Made by a program: the position numbers and the translations under genes
NCBI GenBank assembly: GCA_004325065.1
Contig: PITI01000277.1
Span: 1 to 15,456, forward strand
DNA from: Hamiltosporidium magnivora
Taxonomy: Eukaryota > Microsporidia > Dubosqiidae
DNA: 15,456 nucleotides
Reading direction: 5' to 3'
The notes under the pieces: model-generated
Database searches by the model: none
The model's input: the letters and a program-made list of their open reading frames with translations, nothing else
What the model was told of the DNA's origin: nothing
Shown here: in pieces, positions 1 through 10,899 of the stretch
Position numbering within the stretch: position 1 is the first letter of the stretch
Layout of the letters: each line of letters opens with the position of its first letter

Positions 1-1035
1 TTCTATGATTTTTGAGTGTTAAGTCTAATAAACTTATAAAATTTACTATAATTAGAAGTTTTTGAGTGTAAGGTATTGCTTGCTTTTTTATGGTCATTTA
101 GAACATTTTAACTATTCAAACCTTAACTGATTATCTTTAAATAATATTTTTTAATCTTGGCCATAATACGTTGTGTTTGACCTAAATATGGCCGTATTAA
201 ATTTCGTGAACATGTTTTTAAAAGCCTTCAATATATTGAATGAAACTTTGATCATATAGGGTATTCATACATAACTTTGGATTCCTATATAACCTTATAC
301 TATTTACCTTTCTTTAATTTATTTACAGTTATAGCTTCTATTATAAATATATTGTTTTTGTTGCTTATAAAGAATACAATTCTAATTTAAAGAATGATAT
401 AAATCTGAAAGAGTATTTAAATTTCACGTATAATACTTTCAAGAAAATTTATTAAAATGTAATACTATTGACTTCGTTGAAATAAAATGCTTTTATTTAT
501 ATTTATATAGTCCTTAAGTTATTCCCACTATATCATAAAATCTTTATTAGAGAATTTTGATATTTGATTCATCACAATATATTCATACAAAAATTTCGTC
601 TTAAACTATTAACTCATATTTGACTAATTTAAAACATAAATTGTTACATTTGTAAAATATTACTTAGTTTTCCATTATTTTATTTGTTATTTTACTTATC
701 TAGTGGTTTACTCTAATTATATAAAGAATTAAATTTAAATAAATTGTATAGTACATTAATATGTCTCTAACTGATAATCTTGTTCTTATTATACTACTTC
801 AAAATTAAAACTCATTTCATTATCTGTTTTTATATTAATTGTTTGTTAATTTCAATGTTTTTAATTTATCTACCTTGTTCAAATACAATTTCTACAACAA
901 TTTTATAAATGTTTGGATTAATGTTTTTTTGGTTTTCTTTGCTCCTTAGCTTTCACTGGAGCAATACGGATTCACACGAAAAACAATTCAAATAAATAAT
1001 AATTTAAATAATATTTTAATTTGGTATAAATAATT
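1..1035. other. AT-rich stretch with no recognised gene
   Basis: No long reading frame and no recognisable protein motif on either strand. The plus strand is rich in T. One small inverted repeat (ttgctcc at 939-945, ggagcaa at 958-964, 12-base loop) is visible but nothing around it gives it a role. Best read as intergenic or fully eroded sequence. Confidence 0.6.
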
Positions 1036-1552
1036 ATTTATTTAAAAGTATCACATCTTTTTAAAATAGTGGCAAGTATTATATTTGTTTTCATGACATT
1101 AACGCAGTTCTAGGTTTAACATAAATGACTGCTACCCCAATACTCCATCGGTAACCCCTGCGATACCTAAGTCCCAAAGCCTTTCATCTACCAAATGTAT
1201 AGAATCTAATTAATAGGCGAGGCAGTTGCCCGGAGTTCGTTAATGTCCGTTGCATGGAGTGTTATCGAAGGCCGAAGCCCCCTGGGCTCCCCCAAGACTA
1301 TGAAGCATTCCCACTTACTCTACACTTTCTCAACCCAATAAACTTCTAGCTAAGATATATTTCAGAGACTTACATGGGGTCCACCTAGACAGTGCAATGT
1401 CATACCAACAGGTATAACCTGCTACTTAGCTCTCCCGGCTTTTAATGGGTTTTATTTTTATATCTCCCAGGCGCAAAGTCTTCTAACCCGAGTGAGCAAG
1501 GCTAGGTTTCCATGCTTATACATGGCAATTACCCACAAGTTTAGCTGCGGTC
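1036..1552 (-). repeat. Left arm of a ~515 bp inverted dispersed repeat
   Basis: The reverse complement of this stretch aligns almost end to end with 14198-14713, at roughly 80-85% identity by eye. It stands out from its surroundings by a much higher G+C content. Read on the minus strand it carries short hairpins that are also present in the other arm: a ccatg/catgg hairpin, an 8 bp hairpin closed around tgtt, a ggc-ttcg-gcc tetraloop hairpin, and a ggc-aact-gcct hairpin. All three minus-strand frames contain stops, so it is not a protein gene. Similarity stops abruptly at both ends. I do not recognise it as rRNA, tRNA or a known intron class. It lies downstream of the decayed retrotransposon when both are read on the minus strand. 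Confidence 0.9.
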
Positions 1553-2499
1553 GGTTCTTTTTATCACTTATCTATTAAAAAAAATATAATTTTAATTATT
1601 ATAAAACGAAATTTTTAATAATGAGTTAGAACTTGATAAATATTTAGAAGCTTATTATAAATGTAAACGTGATCGATATACTCTATGAATTTGATGTTAG
1701 GTCTAATATTCTTTCAAAATATAATGAATTAGGATCAAAATATTGTTTAAAATTCTACTAAATGTATTTGTATTTTTTTTTGTTAAAGGATATATTAGTT
1801 ATCAGGATATTTATATTTACCAATTTTGGGTAAAAATACAAATAATTTCATTTATCAACTTCGAGTATATATACTTTTGTTTGTATAAAATCAGTTGCTG
1901 TTCAATACTTTAGGTACATTATACAAAATTTCATATGGATCTTTAAGGAAATACTAAGACATAACTTTTTAAAAATGTTTTGTTGGGAAATTTAAATCCA
2001 AGAAGTTATAATAAAATAAAAAATCTTGGTTATTATGAAATATGATGATGGATTTCACATATTTTTAGTGACATGAGATGTTTTAAAGCATTGATATACA
2101 CGGAATTTTATAAATTTGATAAGAAAATTGAAAACTCAAATAAATTTGTTATATACTGTATTTAATAATTCAAACTATACAATTCATTCCAATATTAAGT
2201 TTAAGACACTTTAAGTAATCTATCATGTTTTTAAACTTAGATATTTGCATTATTTTTTATGCCATTTTTCATATCTAAATTTTTTAACAAAATTCCGAGT
2301 TGATGAATTTTATCTTTTAATATAATTTTTACTTCCGCTTTAACAACTTACTTTTATCCTCCTAAATCGGATTCTTTATTTATGTTTATTGTGAGTTCTT
2401 CTACTGTGGTATTGCCATCTGAAATTAGAAGTATTCTATCTTGTGTTTTCTTACCGAACACCATCATCCTCGACACTAGCTTGTCTTAAAAAAATGTTT
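1553..2499. other. AT-rich stretch, no gene recognised
   Basis: No convincing reading frame. The part closest to 2500 (about 2360-2500) may be the far 3' tail of the minus-strand retrotransposon described next, because the other copy continues past this point, but similarity can no longer be followed by eye. Nothing supports a gene in the remainder. Confidence 0.5.
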
Positions 2500-3180
2500 T
2501 GATTCCCAGTTCATAAAGATATATATAAAACACCTAATAAAATACTTTCAACTCTTCTCGGAAATCCAACTCGACTCGAGTCCTCGTCGATCATAATAAA
2601 TTTTGACTATTTTCTTAAGTATTATCGATTGGATTTATGTCTCCCCATCATCTTATTTGTATTCTTTAACAAATGTCTTGTAGTGGTTTGCCCCCCCCCC
2701 CAATGCCTTTCCTGGTTAAACCATAAGGATTATCTCTCCGCTAAATTTACAAATAAGACTTAACACAGAGGCAATTAAATCAACTTCTTAAGTTTTCGTT
2801 TCTATTTTTGGATTGAATCTTTGGGTGTAATTTCTACCTCAATGTGTGGCATTCTTTTTTTACTCTTACTCTAATAAGGATCGAGTTTATAATTCCGAAT
2901 TCGGATATCAGTTTTCGTTCTAGTTTCAACACTTATATTCACGCTCGGTTACAAGAAGTTCATGAACTGGGTGACTTTTAATTTGTTTTAGATTACTAAA
3001 TTTATATCTATTTAGATACAGTATATGTATACATCAAGCCCCCTCGTTGTCTTGTCTAGTATTGTATTAGTCAGGCATTTTCTCAAAGTTTGTAGCTATA
3101 ATTTCTAATTGTTTCCGCACGGGTTGATGTGTTTACATACGCAAGTTGCTCGCTCTAAAACATTTCTATCTTGGATATAG
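2500..3180 (-). pseudogene. Decayed RLE-type non-LTR retrotransposon, C-terminal part (zinc knuckle plus endonuclease)
   Basis: Read on the minus strand this aligns with the retrotransposon fragment at 14926-15456, although frameshifts and stops break it repeatedly. The order fits the C-terminal part of R2/R4-like proteins. First comes a remnant of the cysteine/histidine knuckle (TCVCKH at 3129-3146), then a degraded ATNFEK...RQDNE stretch (about 3035-3115). The endonuclease domain follows, with VETRTKTDI near 2904-2930 and RNYKLDP where the other copy has RNNRPD. The stretch IEVEITPKDSIQ near 2808-2843 keeps glutamate (codon 2838-2840) at a probable catalytic position. A run of eleven Cs at 2691-2701 lies inside the domain. 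This is an old, dead copy. It would once have encoded the nuclease that nicks the target for target-primed reverse transcription. Confidence 0.85.
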
Positions 3181-4600
3181 CAGAACACTGCACCCTCCCC
3201 AGGTCCTATACTGCCATTCTTTAACTATTTTGGGGTGGCACATACCCCTACAAGCTCATTTTTTTGTATACATAGCTTCAAATGTAGTATTCGGGTTTAT
3301 ATTTTATTATTTAACTTAGTAGTTGAGCTTCTTCTATTTTTTTCTTAGGACTTCCTCTTTTGAACCTTATACAACCTATAAAAATTCTTTATTAATGCGA
3401 GATGTGCGTTATTATTATTTTCCATTTTTAAGATACTGCTATTTTATTCAATGTTTCTTTGTTTTGTCCCAGATATTCAAAGAGTTGCAAAATATATATT
3501 CGCTTTCAGCTCAACACTACTTAAATTTATCCGTGTTCTGTTCTAAGAAGGTACAACTGCTTCATATTCCGGACGTAGATAGAACTTGTTCTTTACTAAC
3601 ATTGGCAAGCTACATCATACAATTTTTAGAACTCGCTGAATTCAAGTGTTACTACTGGTATATAAATATTTATTAAAAATATTGAATGTTTATTAATTGC
3701 TTGTTATTGATTTCTTGAGTCAAATCGCGTGCAAAAAGTTTTTCAAATCTTATATTGGTTTGCTTTCCACTTCTTAAAATGTTCTTAGTGCGGTTTACCT
3801 TTGCAATCTTCTATTATTCCAACAATTATGTATATATCTATTTTACCAAAAGGAGTGGGATATTTTCACAACATAGATCAACAAAAGGTATAATTTTTTA
3901 TGTGTTATGTTAAGAATGATGGATATATAAAACAAAGAATGTTATAAATCTTGATGTAAAATCGGAATATTTTTTCTATTATTCTTTATTTATTTATAAA
4001 TATTAAAAAAGACATTTTATATATCAGCATAGTTAATGAATTTAAATTTCTGATCAGTAGCTTAATCTAGTATGAAACAAATCGCTTTTTAAGTTTTCTA
4101 AATAACCTATAATTTTATTTTAAATGCAACCTTTGCAACATTAGAAAAATATACAGCACATATTTTTACTATTTACATCGCTTTAGTAATTTAAATGCAA
4201 TTTTCTCATTAAAGGTGTATTTTAGAGTAATCCTTGATTTTATATTGACTTTTTGTTTTACATATTTACTAAATCGAAACATCGAATAGAAAGCATTGTG
4301 TATTTAGAAAAAAATATTAAACCCATCAATAATGAACCCGAATCATTTCTGGTTTTTGAGAGTTTTCTTACAGCAGTTGTATTTCTATCATGTTTTTTTC
4401 CACATAGAATATATTAAATGAATCTTCAAGTTTTGATATGTCTTTGATACCTAATTATGTGAAAATGTTTTTTCATATTGAAACCTAAAAATGGTATTAA
4501 AGTCGGTCATTGTCATTTTTTTTGTGTTTAACATGTTAAAACGTCATAATCAAACAAAATTTTATCCTAAAGTGCAATAAGTTCTTTTAAACAATTATTT
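3181..4600 (-). other. Possible eroded upstream part of the minus-strand retrotransposon
   Basis: The plus strand is T-rich, as expected if the minus strand once coded. Minus-strand codons 4037-4023 read INYAD, which resembles the YxDD box of reverse transcriptases. It lies ~1 kb upstream of the endonuclease remnant, about the right distance for this family. The surrounding translation is too broken to confirm a reverse transcriptase. A 117-codon open stretch at 3323-3676 on the plus strand has no ATG at its start and a composition dominated by F, Y, L and S, as expected for chance antisense translation. I see no other gene here. Confidence 0.35.
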
Positions 4601-6300
4601 TAGATTATAGGGTAAATCAAAAATACTAAAAATAATATTCAAGAAGACTAATTAGGAATAAAAAATAATTCAATATTTTTTTACTGGATAACAGTTATCT
4701 AATTGAAAATTAAAACGACCAGAAAACGCTCATTAAGACAAAAATTGGATTGTTTCTATTTACCAAAAAGTTAAATTTTTACAAAACCGGATGGAGCAAT
4801 GCTATGAATGAGTTTTGGTTTTGAAAAACCGCTTATTAAATGATTATTTGAAAAGAATTTGAATTTAATTGCTTTGTATACTAAGACCGATTGGTCCAAC
4901 ATACAAAAAAATACTAGGAAAGTTCAAATCAGTTGTATTGGACTACGGCAAAACATCTGCTAAATATAAAAATTTTGTTCCTCGTAAAAAGGTTAAATCG
5001 TTAATATAATTACATAACAAAAAATATTATCTTTATGTTATAAATCATATTGATTTGAAAAGATATTCTGGAAACAAATGATGAACTTTTGAAGTACAGC
5101 TAAAAAATACTTTAAAAAAAACTACTTCTAAATTATTTTATATATTATAAACAGTAATACTATAAAGACGCCAAGTAGGGCTTATCTCAAAATTTTAAAT
5201 TGGTTAAAAACTACAAAACACCTATAATAGTGCTTCGATTACGATATAATCTTTTGATTTGGTCATAAATCTTACACGACCAATAATTGTAGTCAAAATT
5301 ACAACACAAAACGCGTAGAAATATTTTAGTGTTCATAGAAACATATGCCCCAATTATTCATAAAAATACTTTCTAGATTGTAATATGTAGCAGGAATAAC
5401 ATAATGCTATTTTTCATTTTCTAAAGTTTTCATTTTTGAAAAAGTATTTAAATCAATTTGTGCAGATTTTTTATCAGAAACTTTTACGAGTATATTAACA
5501 GTAATCGAATAGAATTTATTAAAAAGTTTTTTTAAAGAAGGAGACATTTATTTAATAGTACTCAAGAATTAGTCAAGCTAATTAATTTTGCCCGATAAAA
5601 AATTTAGAATCGGTGGAAACTACTACGAAACCAAGAAAGAGTAGATATAGAGGTAAATCGTGGATCAAACAATATCTGCACATAATATACTTGAATGCAA
5701 TGAGGAGGACCCTCAAGTATTCAAAAGTAAAATTTATGAATTCAAAATATTGAAATTATAAATATAATTCAAGCTTTGACTCAAAATATAAACAAAATAA
5801 TATATAAAGAACATTATAAACTAAAAGTAGAAATATACATTCAAACTAGCTACAACGTGAGAAAAATAGTGCTTGGAAGACTTATATTTGAAGCTTTTTT
5901 TAAAAAAAAATTTATCGATCTTGCGATAAGTCTATAAATAAATGGATACTTTTATTTACATAATCTTTAAATTCATTCATTTATCAAACACACAATTTTT
6001 GTCTCTTCTTTATACTAGCCCTAACCAAGTTTTATCATAAGGGATTTAAATAGATATACTGATAATTCAAATATAACCATAGAGAGTACCCTTACCCAAA
6101 GATCAACTAATAAAATATTTTTGTTCCAAGTAAAATCATAAAAAAAACGATCAGTTTTAACTAAAACGCTTCCAAAAAAATACAAAATTAAATAATTTAT
6201 TCACTAAATGGTATATTATGCCACATAAAACAGTTTTCAAAAAAAATTCACATATGTCATAGAGATTAAACGAAAAAAGACGGAAAGTGATAAACCCAAA
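4601..6300. other. A-rich unassigned region upstream of the Helitron
   Basis: The plus strand changes from T-rich to A-rich near 4600 and stays so through the Helitron. Short plus-strand stretches look protein-like in places (for example around 4880-4960 and 5580-5740), but no motif could be assigned and stops are frequent in every frame. It may hold the Helitron 5' non-coding end or another fully eroded gene. The conserved TC start of a Helitron could not be located. Confidence 0.4.
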
Positions 6301-6659
6301 AAAATATAAAGATCTAGAGTGACTTACAAAGTTAACGGCGAATGTGTTATACGAAGAGAAAAAATTCAGATCGATGGGACAAAAATCCCCGGAGAAACAT
6401 TAATCCGAGGAAGAAAAAAAGGCTGAGTTACCACCACTAAAAACTCTCAGAGAAAATAAAGGATAAGAGGAGATGCATGCTAATAAATTAGCCTAAGGAA
6501 TCTAATGGAAAATGGTTTAGCTGTGCAATCTAGCGAAGAGATCCAAAGAAATAAAGTATACGATATAATTTTAATGCACTAACGTAAAAAAAAGCCACTG
6601 GAATGTATTGTGTTAAAATAATTAACAGAGTTCGAAAAAAAAATAAAAAGAAAATTTCG

Positions 6660-7290
6660 ATAGTCTGAATATAATCTGTCAGTGCTGCGAAGCTAAATTT
6701 GCAAATCTTGAATGTTCTGCATCGAGATATTTAATATATTGCAATAAACGATCGATCAAATTACCAGAAATATAATACATAAATCCCTCAAAAGGAAAAT
6801 GACGTGTGAAGATACTGATTTAATTAAATTCATAAATAATATATGAGCTTATAGTGTGCTTTTGTCTTTGTCTCAATCGGGGTAAATATTAAAATTCCAA
6901 CCCGCTTAGGTCCATTCTGTTACCGTATTCATAAACAAATGTACTATCTTTAGGTAATTGCATCCATAAAGAGAAAATATCCGAACAAATACTCAATTAT
7001 ATGTTTTTAAGCACGATTCTGCAAACAACGAAAGAATCAACGAACTAGAAAAAAAACATGTTTCTTAAAGATAATATCAAAATTATATGATGTTATGAAG
7101 TTAAATCCGTGTGCATTTGTATTTAAAGTCATGTATGAAGTCGAAAAGGAGCAAAAATATTTAAAGCCGAACTCAAAGACTAAAATTAAAGGGGAAAAAG
7201 TTCAAAATATTTCAGTTAATCTGAAAAAGTATGCTAATCAACGTTTTTATGAAGCAGCCACAGTTTTCCTAAGTGGTTAGAGTAAATATT
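6660..7290 (+). pseudogene. Helitron N-terminal region (zinc-finger and GPFCYRIH blocks), decayed
   Basis: A C-x-C-C-EAKFANLE cluster starts at 6677, followed by a further cysteine and KLPE, matching the C..C.A..F..E...CC..GK..LP finger at the start of many Helitron proteins. At 6909-6950 the frame reads GPFCYRIHKQMYYL and then a stop, a clear match to the GP.C.RIH.Q.Y block. Just after it, another frame reads QLYVF and ANNERINEL, the expected QLY...A..R block. A 61-codon open stretch from 7095 reads NPCAF.FKVMYEVEKEQ, matching the NP....K.MHEVE block. The reading frame must shift several times to link these pieces, so this is a fragment of the larger dead gene and not a separate small gene. 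Confidence 0.85.
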
Positions 7291-7339
7291 CGATTGTTAG
7301 AGCCCTACTGAGGCATCTATGACCCGAAGATACACTAAC

Positions 7340-8330
7340 CTAAAAAACATACGTATGTATAGACTACAGGCATAAAAACTTTGATGCTTTATGCTACCCC
7401 CCCTTGTTTCTATATAGAGAACAAACTTGGGGCTTTAAGATACAACTTTATAATGCAAGAGGAACAAGCGTTAACGCCCTTAAAAATGTTATGCTAAAGC
7501 AATTTTGTTCCTATTATTTGAAATAAAAGAGAAATCTACCGCTTCTAAGAGCAGCAGGATTGATTCAACGGAATCTTGTTGATGCATATTGCAAAGCCGA
7601 AGCCAATGATTTGATCTATGCTAGAACTCATCAGAAAGATTTACAAGATGAGAAATACAGTGATTTGGTACATATTGGGAAAACTGATTACAATCAGCGA
7701 TCCTGCGGGAAAGCGAACAATATTGCCTTGGGCATTTTCAGACAGTCTTCGAAGCATGTACAAAAAGTATCAAGGTGGTATGGCGATATTAAAAAGAATA
7801 AAAAAATCGGATCTTGATTTACATTGACCGGCAATCGAAGTATGCAGAAAAATATAAACCGCGATAAAAATTTAAAAAGCGAAAACCGGCCTGATTAAGA
7901 AGCTAGATGATTCATCTAAGATCATGGGCCTCTAAGAACTGAAATATTTTCAAATGAAATTTTTAGAAGGATAAGGGCATATCGCTATAGCGGTTAATTT
8001 ACAACAAAGAGTTATCTCATCTTTAGATATAAATTACATTAGAAGAAGATAATAAACCACTGCGATACTACGGGAATATATAAGATTATCTCTGCTGAAA
8101 TTCCTGATAAAACTAACTAAAAAATATTTGATATAATGACTCAAATTATGATTCCTGTTTCCTTAGGCCTTCGTCATATTCATATTGCATGGCTGAAAAT
8201 AAATTACCCAAAACTTTTCGAAACATTTTTGAGATTCTACTGTTCTAAAGTTAGATAGATATCGCCTATATCCTATACGTGAAGGCGATCCAATCTAGTA
8301 AGTAGAAATTATATTAATAATAGGTAAGTG
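7340..8330 (+). pseudogene. Helitron Rep (HUH nickase) region, decayed
   Basis: An FDALCYPPLFLYRE stretch near 7380-7420 matches the D.LQYPLLFPYGE block. An open stretch at 7560-7817 reads NLVDAYCKAEANDLIYART, matching the QQY.VDAYCKIE block before Rep. A second open frame at 7618-7827 takes over and reads GKRTILPWAFSDSLR...YQGGMAI, matching the G.R..LP..F.GS.R.M...YQ.AMAI block. The FTCNP block is reduced to LTGNR near 7825. The HUH segment, normally GLPH.HIL, is worn to ELSHL-stop-I at 8009-8029. ISAEIPD at about 8088-8108 matches the conserved VISAEIPD block that follows HUH. The nickase cannot be functional with the second histidine replaced by a stop. Confidence 0.85.
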
Positions 8331-9290
8331 GTTCTTTATAATCCATCTCTATCTTAAAAATATAAGTGCCACATAAATCCTGACTTATAAGCGTCATTTT
8401 AAAGTGCAAAACCTTATTTGTCCATGCTTACAAAAGATCCGACCTCGCAAATTATGTTTTAAATTCAATGAAATCCAAACGCATTGGATTTAAGCTATTC
8501 ACGCTATTACGGAGCAATCTGTGAAAAACAAAATTTTATACCCAAGAACAAAGCCATACAGTCAAAAAATGCGGTTCATATTGAAGTAGTTAAATTTATG
8601 TTATTAAAATATAACGAACAGAAAAATGTAATAAGCTATCTATACAAATAGAGATAACACGTTACAGCCTGGGTTAAATTAACTATTGAAACCATACATG
8701 GATACCTCGGATTAGAAACTTTGGAAATAATCGAAAAGATTTTGCGTATTGTAGATTGATTTCTGAATCGTAATACTTATGACTTTTATGATTGCAAATA
8801 TCCGGGGCTACTATATTTCAATGTTTGAGGTCTTTAGCCAGAAAAATCTATATAAATTATTTTGATTTCTTGAGAAAAGCGATTTATAATGGATGAACAC
8901 GTTTGAAACGACTTTGAACAATGCAGTGGCAACTTAAATAGCGAAAAAATATAAGATTTCTTTTCATATATGTTTTTTTAATGATGTTACAGATATATCA
9001 AAACTAAAAACAAAAGAAGGAACAATCTAATCGAAGATTACTGCCACTTTCACGAACATACCATTGAAGATTTTTGTCAATTATGCATTGCAGGATAAAA
9101 TTGAAATTTTGAATACATATGGATAAGTTGTAGTGATTTGTGATTACAAACCCCCACAAAAAATCTCTCTTCACAACGTGATATACTCGAGAATCAAAAT
9201 AACTTTAAGTTTGAAGAAACATTATATAAAACCAAAAAATTTCATTCGATCAAATTATTAAAGCATTAAAAACAGCTCTGAAGAACAATA
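8331..9290 (+). pseudogene. Helitron linker between Rep and helicase, decayed
   Basis: This joins the Rep and helicase parts. VVPYNP..LLKYKCHIN can be read near 8325-8380 with frame changes, matching the WVVPYNP.LL.KY..HIN block. S.NAVHIE and YNEQKNVI follow at ~8565-8630, matching the VQRL.VHLE...Q.V block. WMNTFETTLNNAVAT at 8889-8933 corresponds to W...L.EA, and CFFNDVTD near 8975 corresponds to the LVFC.+SDP block. The last part runs into KALKTALKNN just before the helicase P-loop. Stops and frameshifts are dense throughout. Confidence 0.7.
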
Positions 9291-10590
9291 TTGTTTCTTT
9301 TTAGACAGACGCGGACACGGTGGAAAAACTTAACTTTATATAACGTTGAATTATGTGATAAAACGACTTGAGAAAACTGTTATTTCAGTTGCTCCTGCAG
9401 AAATAGCTGCGAACTTATTACACAAAGGAAGAGAAACATCATTCAGATTGAATGTTTCGTTGATTTTTAATGAAACCTATATTTGTAGGTTTAACAAAAT
9501 TTAAGCGAGGGGCAAGGAATGTATATTGTTCTTCAATTATATGGAAAAAAGCCACTGTAACTCCAGTTTTCGCTCTGCAAGTATAACTAGCTTATTACGG
9601 GAAATACCATGTAAATTCTGATTAAGTTTTAGTGGAAAAAAGTACTATTATAGGGAGACTATAGACAGTGTTTGTCGTTAATACGAGAGGCTGGGGCATC
9701 AGATGTTGTTTAATCACTTCATTTTTAGCTCATTCTTGAAAAGTTTTGGAATATTAAAGCTTTGTAACAATATGCGTGCGAAAGACAAGCTATATAGTTT
9801 ATAGATTATATAACTTGGCTTCGAAAAACTTTTAAATACTGATAGTTTGGAGGAAAGCTTATTAGAATTTTACATTATAGGATTTCTCAAGATATTATAA
9901 AAGATATTTTTGGCGAATTTTTATGGGAAAAAGACGTTTATAACTCATCAAAAAAATAATTTTTTCGCATACAAATGAAGAGGCTAATAAAATCAATCAA
10001 AATATATTTGATATTCTTCGAGGCAAAAAAAACAAATATAGGTACAGATAGTCTTATCGGTAATAACATGAATGATTTGAACGATTATCCGGTAGAATCT
10101 TAAACAGCCTAATACTCTGCCGAACACCTTACTGTGCGCTTAATTTCAAAAAAGGCGCATTTTTTATGCTTCTGAAAAATTTATTTACAGAAAGAGGATT
10201 CTGGTACGGAACCAGATAAATTTCAGATGAAATGAAGCCAAATCTTATCCTAGCCAGTAAATAACTATTTATGCCAAAGAAAATTATATATTTCTTCAAT
10301 ATTGATTTGACATCAAATGCAGGTCTTCCATTTCAACTTAAATGAAATTAATTTCCGGTAAAACTGGTATTTATCGTGGCATTTAACAAAGCCCAGAGTC
10401 AAACATTAGATTTTTTTGGTGGTTTTTAGCCAACCCCTGTTTATAACTACGAGAAACTTTATGTTGCCTTTTCTAGAGTGAGAAGCTTGAATTACGCCAA
10501 AGTTTTTGTCAAAGATACCGCTCAGCAAGCATGATATTTCACCAAAAAGTTATAAAATATTTGAAAAACATTGAGTATAACTCGGGGCTA
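9291..10590 (+). pseudogene. Helitron PIF1-like helicase domain, decayed
   Basis: Superfamily 1B helicase motifs appear in order. The P-loop remnant is GHGGKT at 9313-9330, followed by a stop, where the family has GGTGKT. APAEIAANLL follows (motif Ia region). Walker B is IWKKATVTP at 9539-9565 where the family has IWDEA. GDYRQ at 9654-9668 matches GGDFRQ, and NNMRAKD near 9770 matches the NMR motif. HTNEEANKIN lies near 9970-10000, MLLKNLF and YGTR near 10170-10213, AFNKAQSQTLD (motif V) at 10379-10411, and YVAFSRVRS (motif VI) at 10460-10486. From 10202 to ~10530 one frame holds except for a few stop codons. Elsewhere single-base indels move the frame. Key ATPase residues are lost, so the domain is inactive. 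Confidence 0.93.
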
Positions 10591-10735
10591 GACTCTTAAA
10601 AAGATATGGGATTAAAGGGTGTCTTACCAGTAAAGAAATTCATTATATGAATCATAAAAATTTTCTCTTTTGAAATATAACAAAATTTATTTTTTTATTA
10701 AATCATTAAAATTTTATTCGTAAGAAAAGAATGAC

Positions 10736-10761
10736 AGAGGTAAATAATATATTTTACCTCT
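10736..10761 (+). other. 9 bp hairpin after the Helitron helicase
   Basis: The sequence agaggtaaa is followed by an 8-base loop and its exact complement tttacctct, then by T-rich sequence. Helitrons usually end with a hairpin a few bases before CTRR. This one lies ~150 bases after the last recognisable helicase codon, but no CTRR follows within the expected distance. It may be the worn 3' end of the element or chance in AT-rich DNA. Confidence 0.35.
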
Positions 10762-10899
10762 TTATTTTGTTCTCTTTTATTTTTAGGCCGAATTGGAACA
10801 TACTGTCATTATCTTCATAAATTCATTGCTTACTGATTTAGTTTATATTGTATTTGTACGTTAATACTAATTCATTTGGAATTCATCACCTATTTATAG

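Larger units (their letters stand above)
6660..10590 (+). mobile_element. Fossil Helitron encoding a Rep-helicase protein
   Basis: Conserved blocks of Helitron replicase-helicase proteins occur in the correct order over ~3.9 kb, which matches the usual ~1,300-1,500 residue protein. The order is a Cys-rich N-terminal finger, the GPFCYRIH block, the NP..F..MYEVE block, an FDALCYP..FLY block, Rep-associated DAYCKAEA and GKRTILP blocks, a worn HUH region, and then a PIF1-like superfamily 1 helicase from the P-loop to motif VI. Blocks move among all three plus-strand frames, with many in-frame stops and indels. The gene is therefore long dead. Intact Helitrons move by rolling-circle-like replication, using Rep to nick and the helicase to unwind DNA. 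The terminal TC and CTRR sequences were not found, so the true element ends are unknown and probably lie outside these coordinates. Confidence 0.93.

Noticed and set aside
3323..3676. 117-codon plus-strand open frame
   Set aside because: It lacks an ATG at its start, its composition is chance-like, and it overlaps the likely upstream part of the minus-strand retrotransposon.
7095..7280. A separate small gene of 61 codons
   Set aside because: Its sequence matches the NP..F..MYEVE block of Helitron proteins and sits in the right place, so it is an open fragment of the dead Helitron gene.
10736..10800. Helitron 3' terminus at the 9 bp hairpin
   Set aside because: No CTRR follows the hairpin at the usual short distance, so the terminus cannot be assigned.
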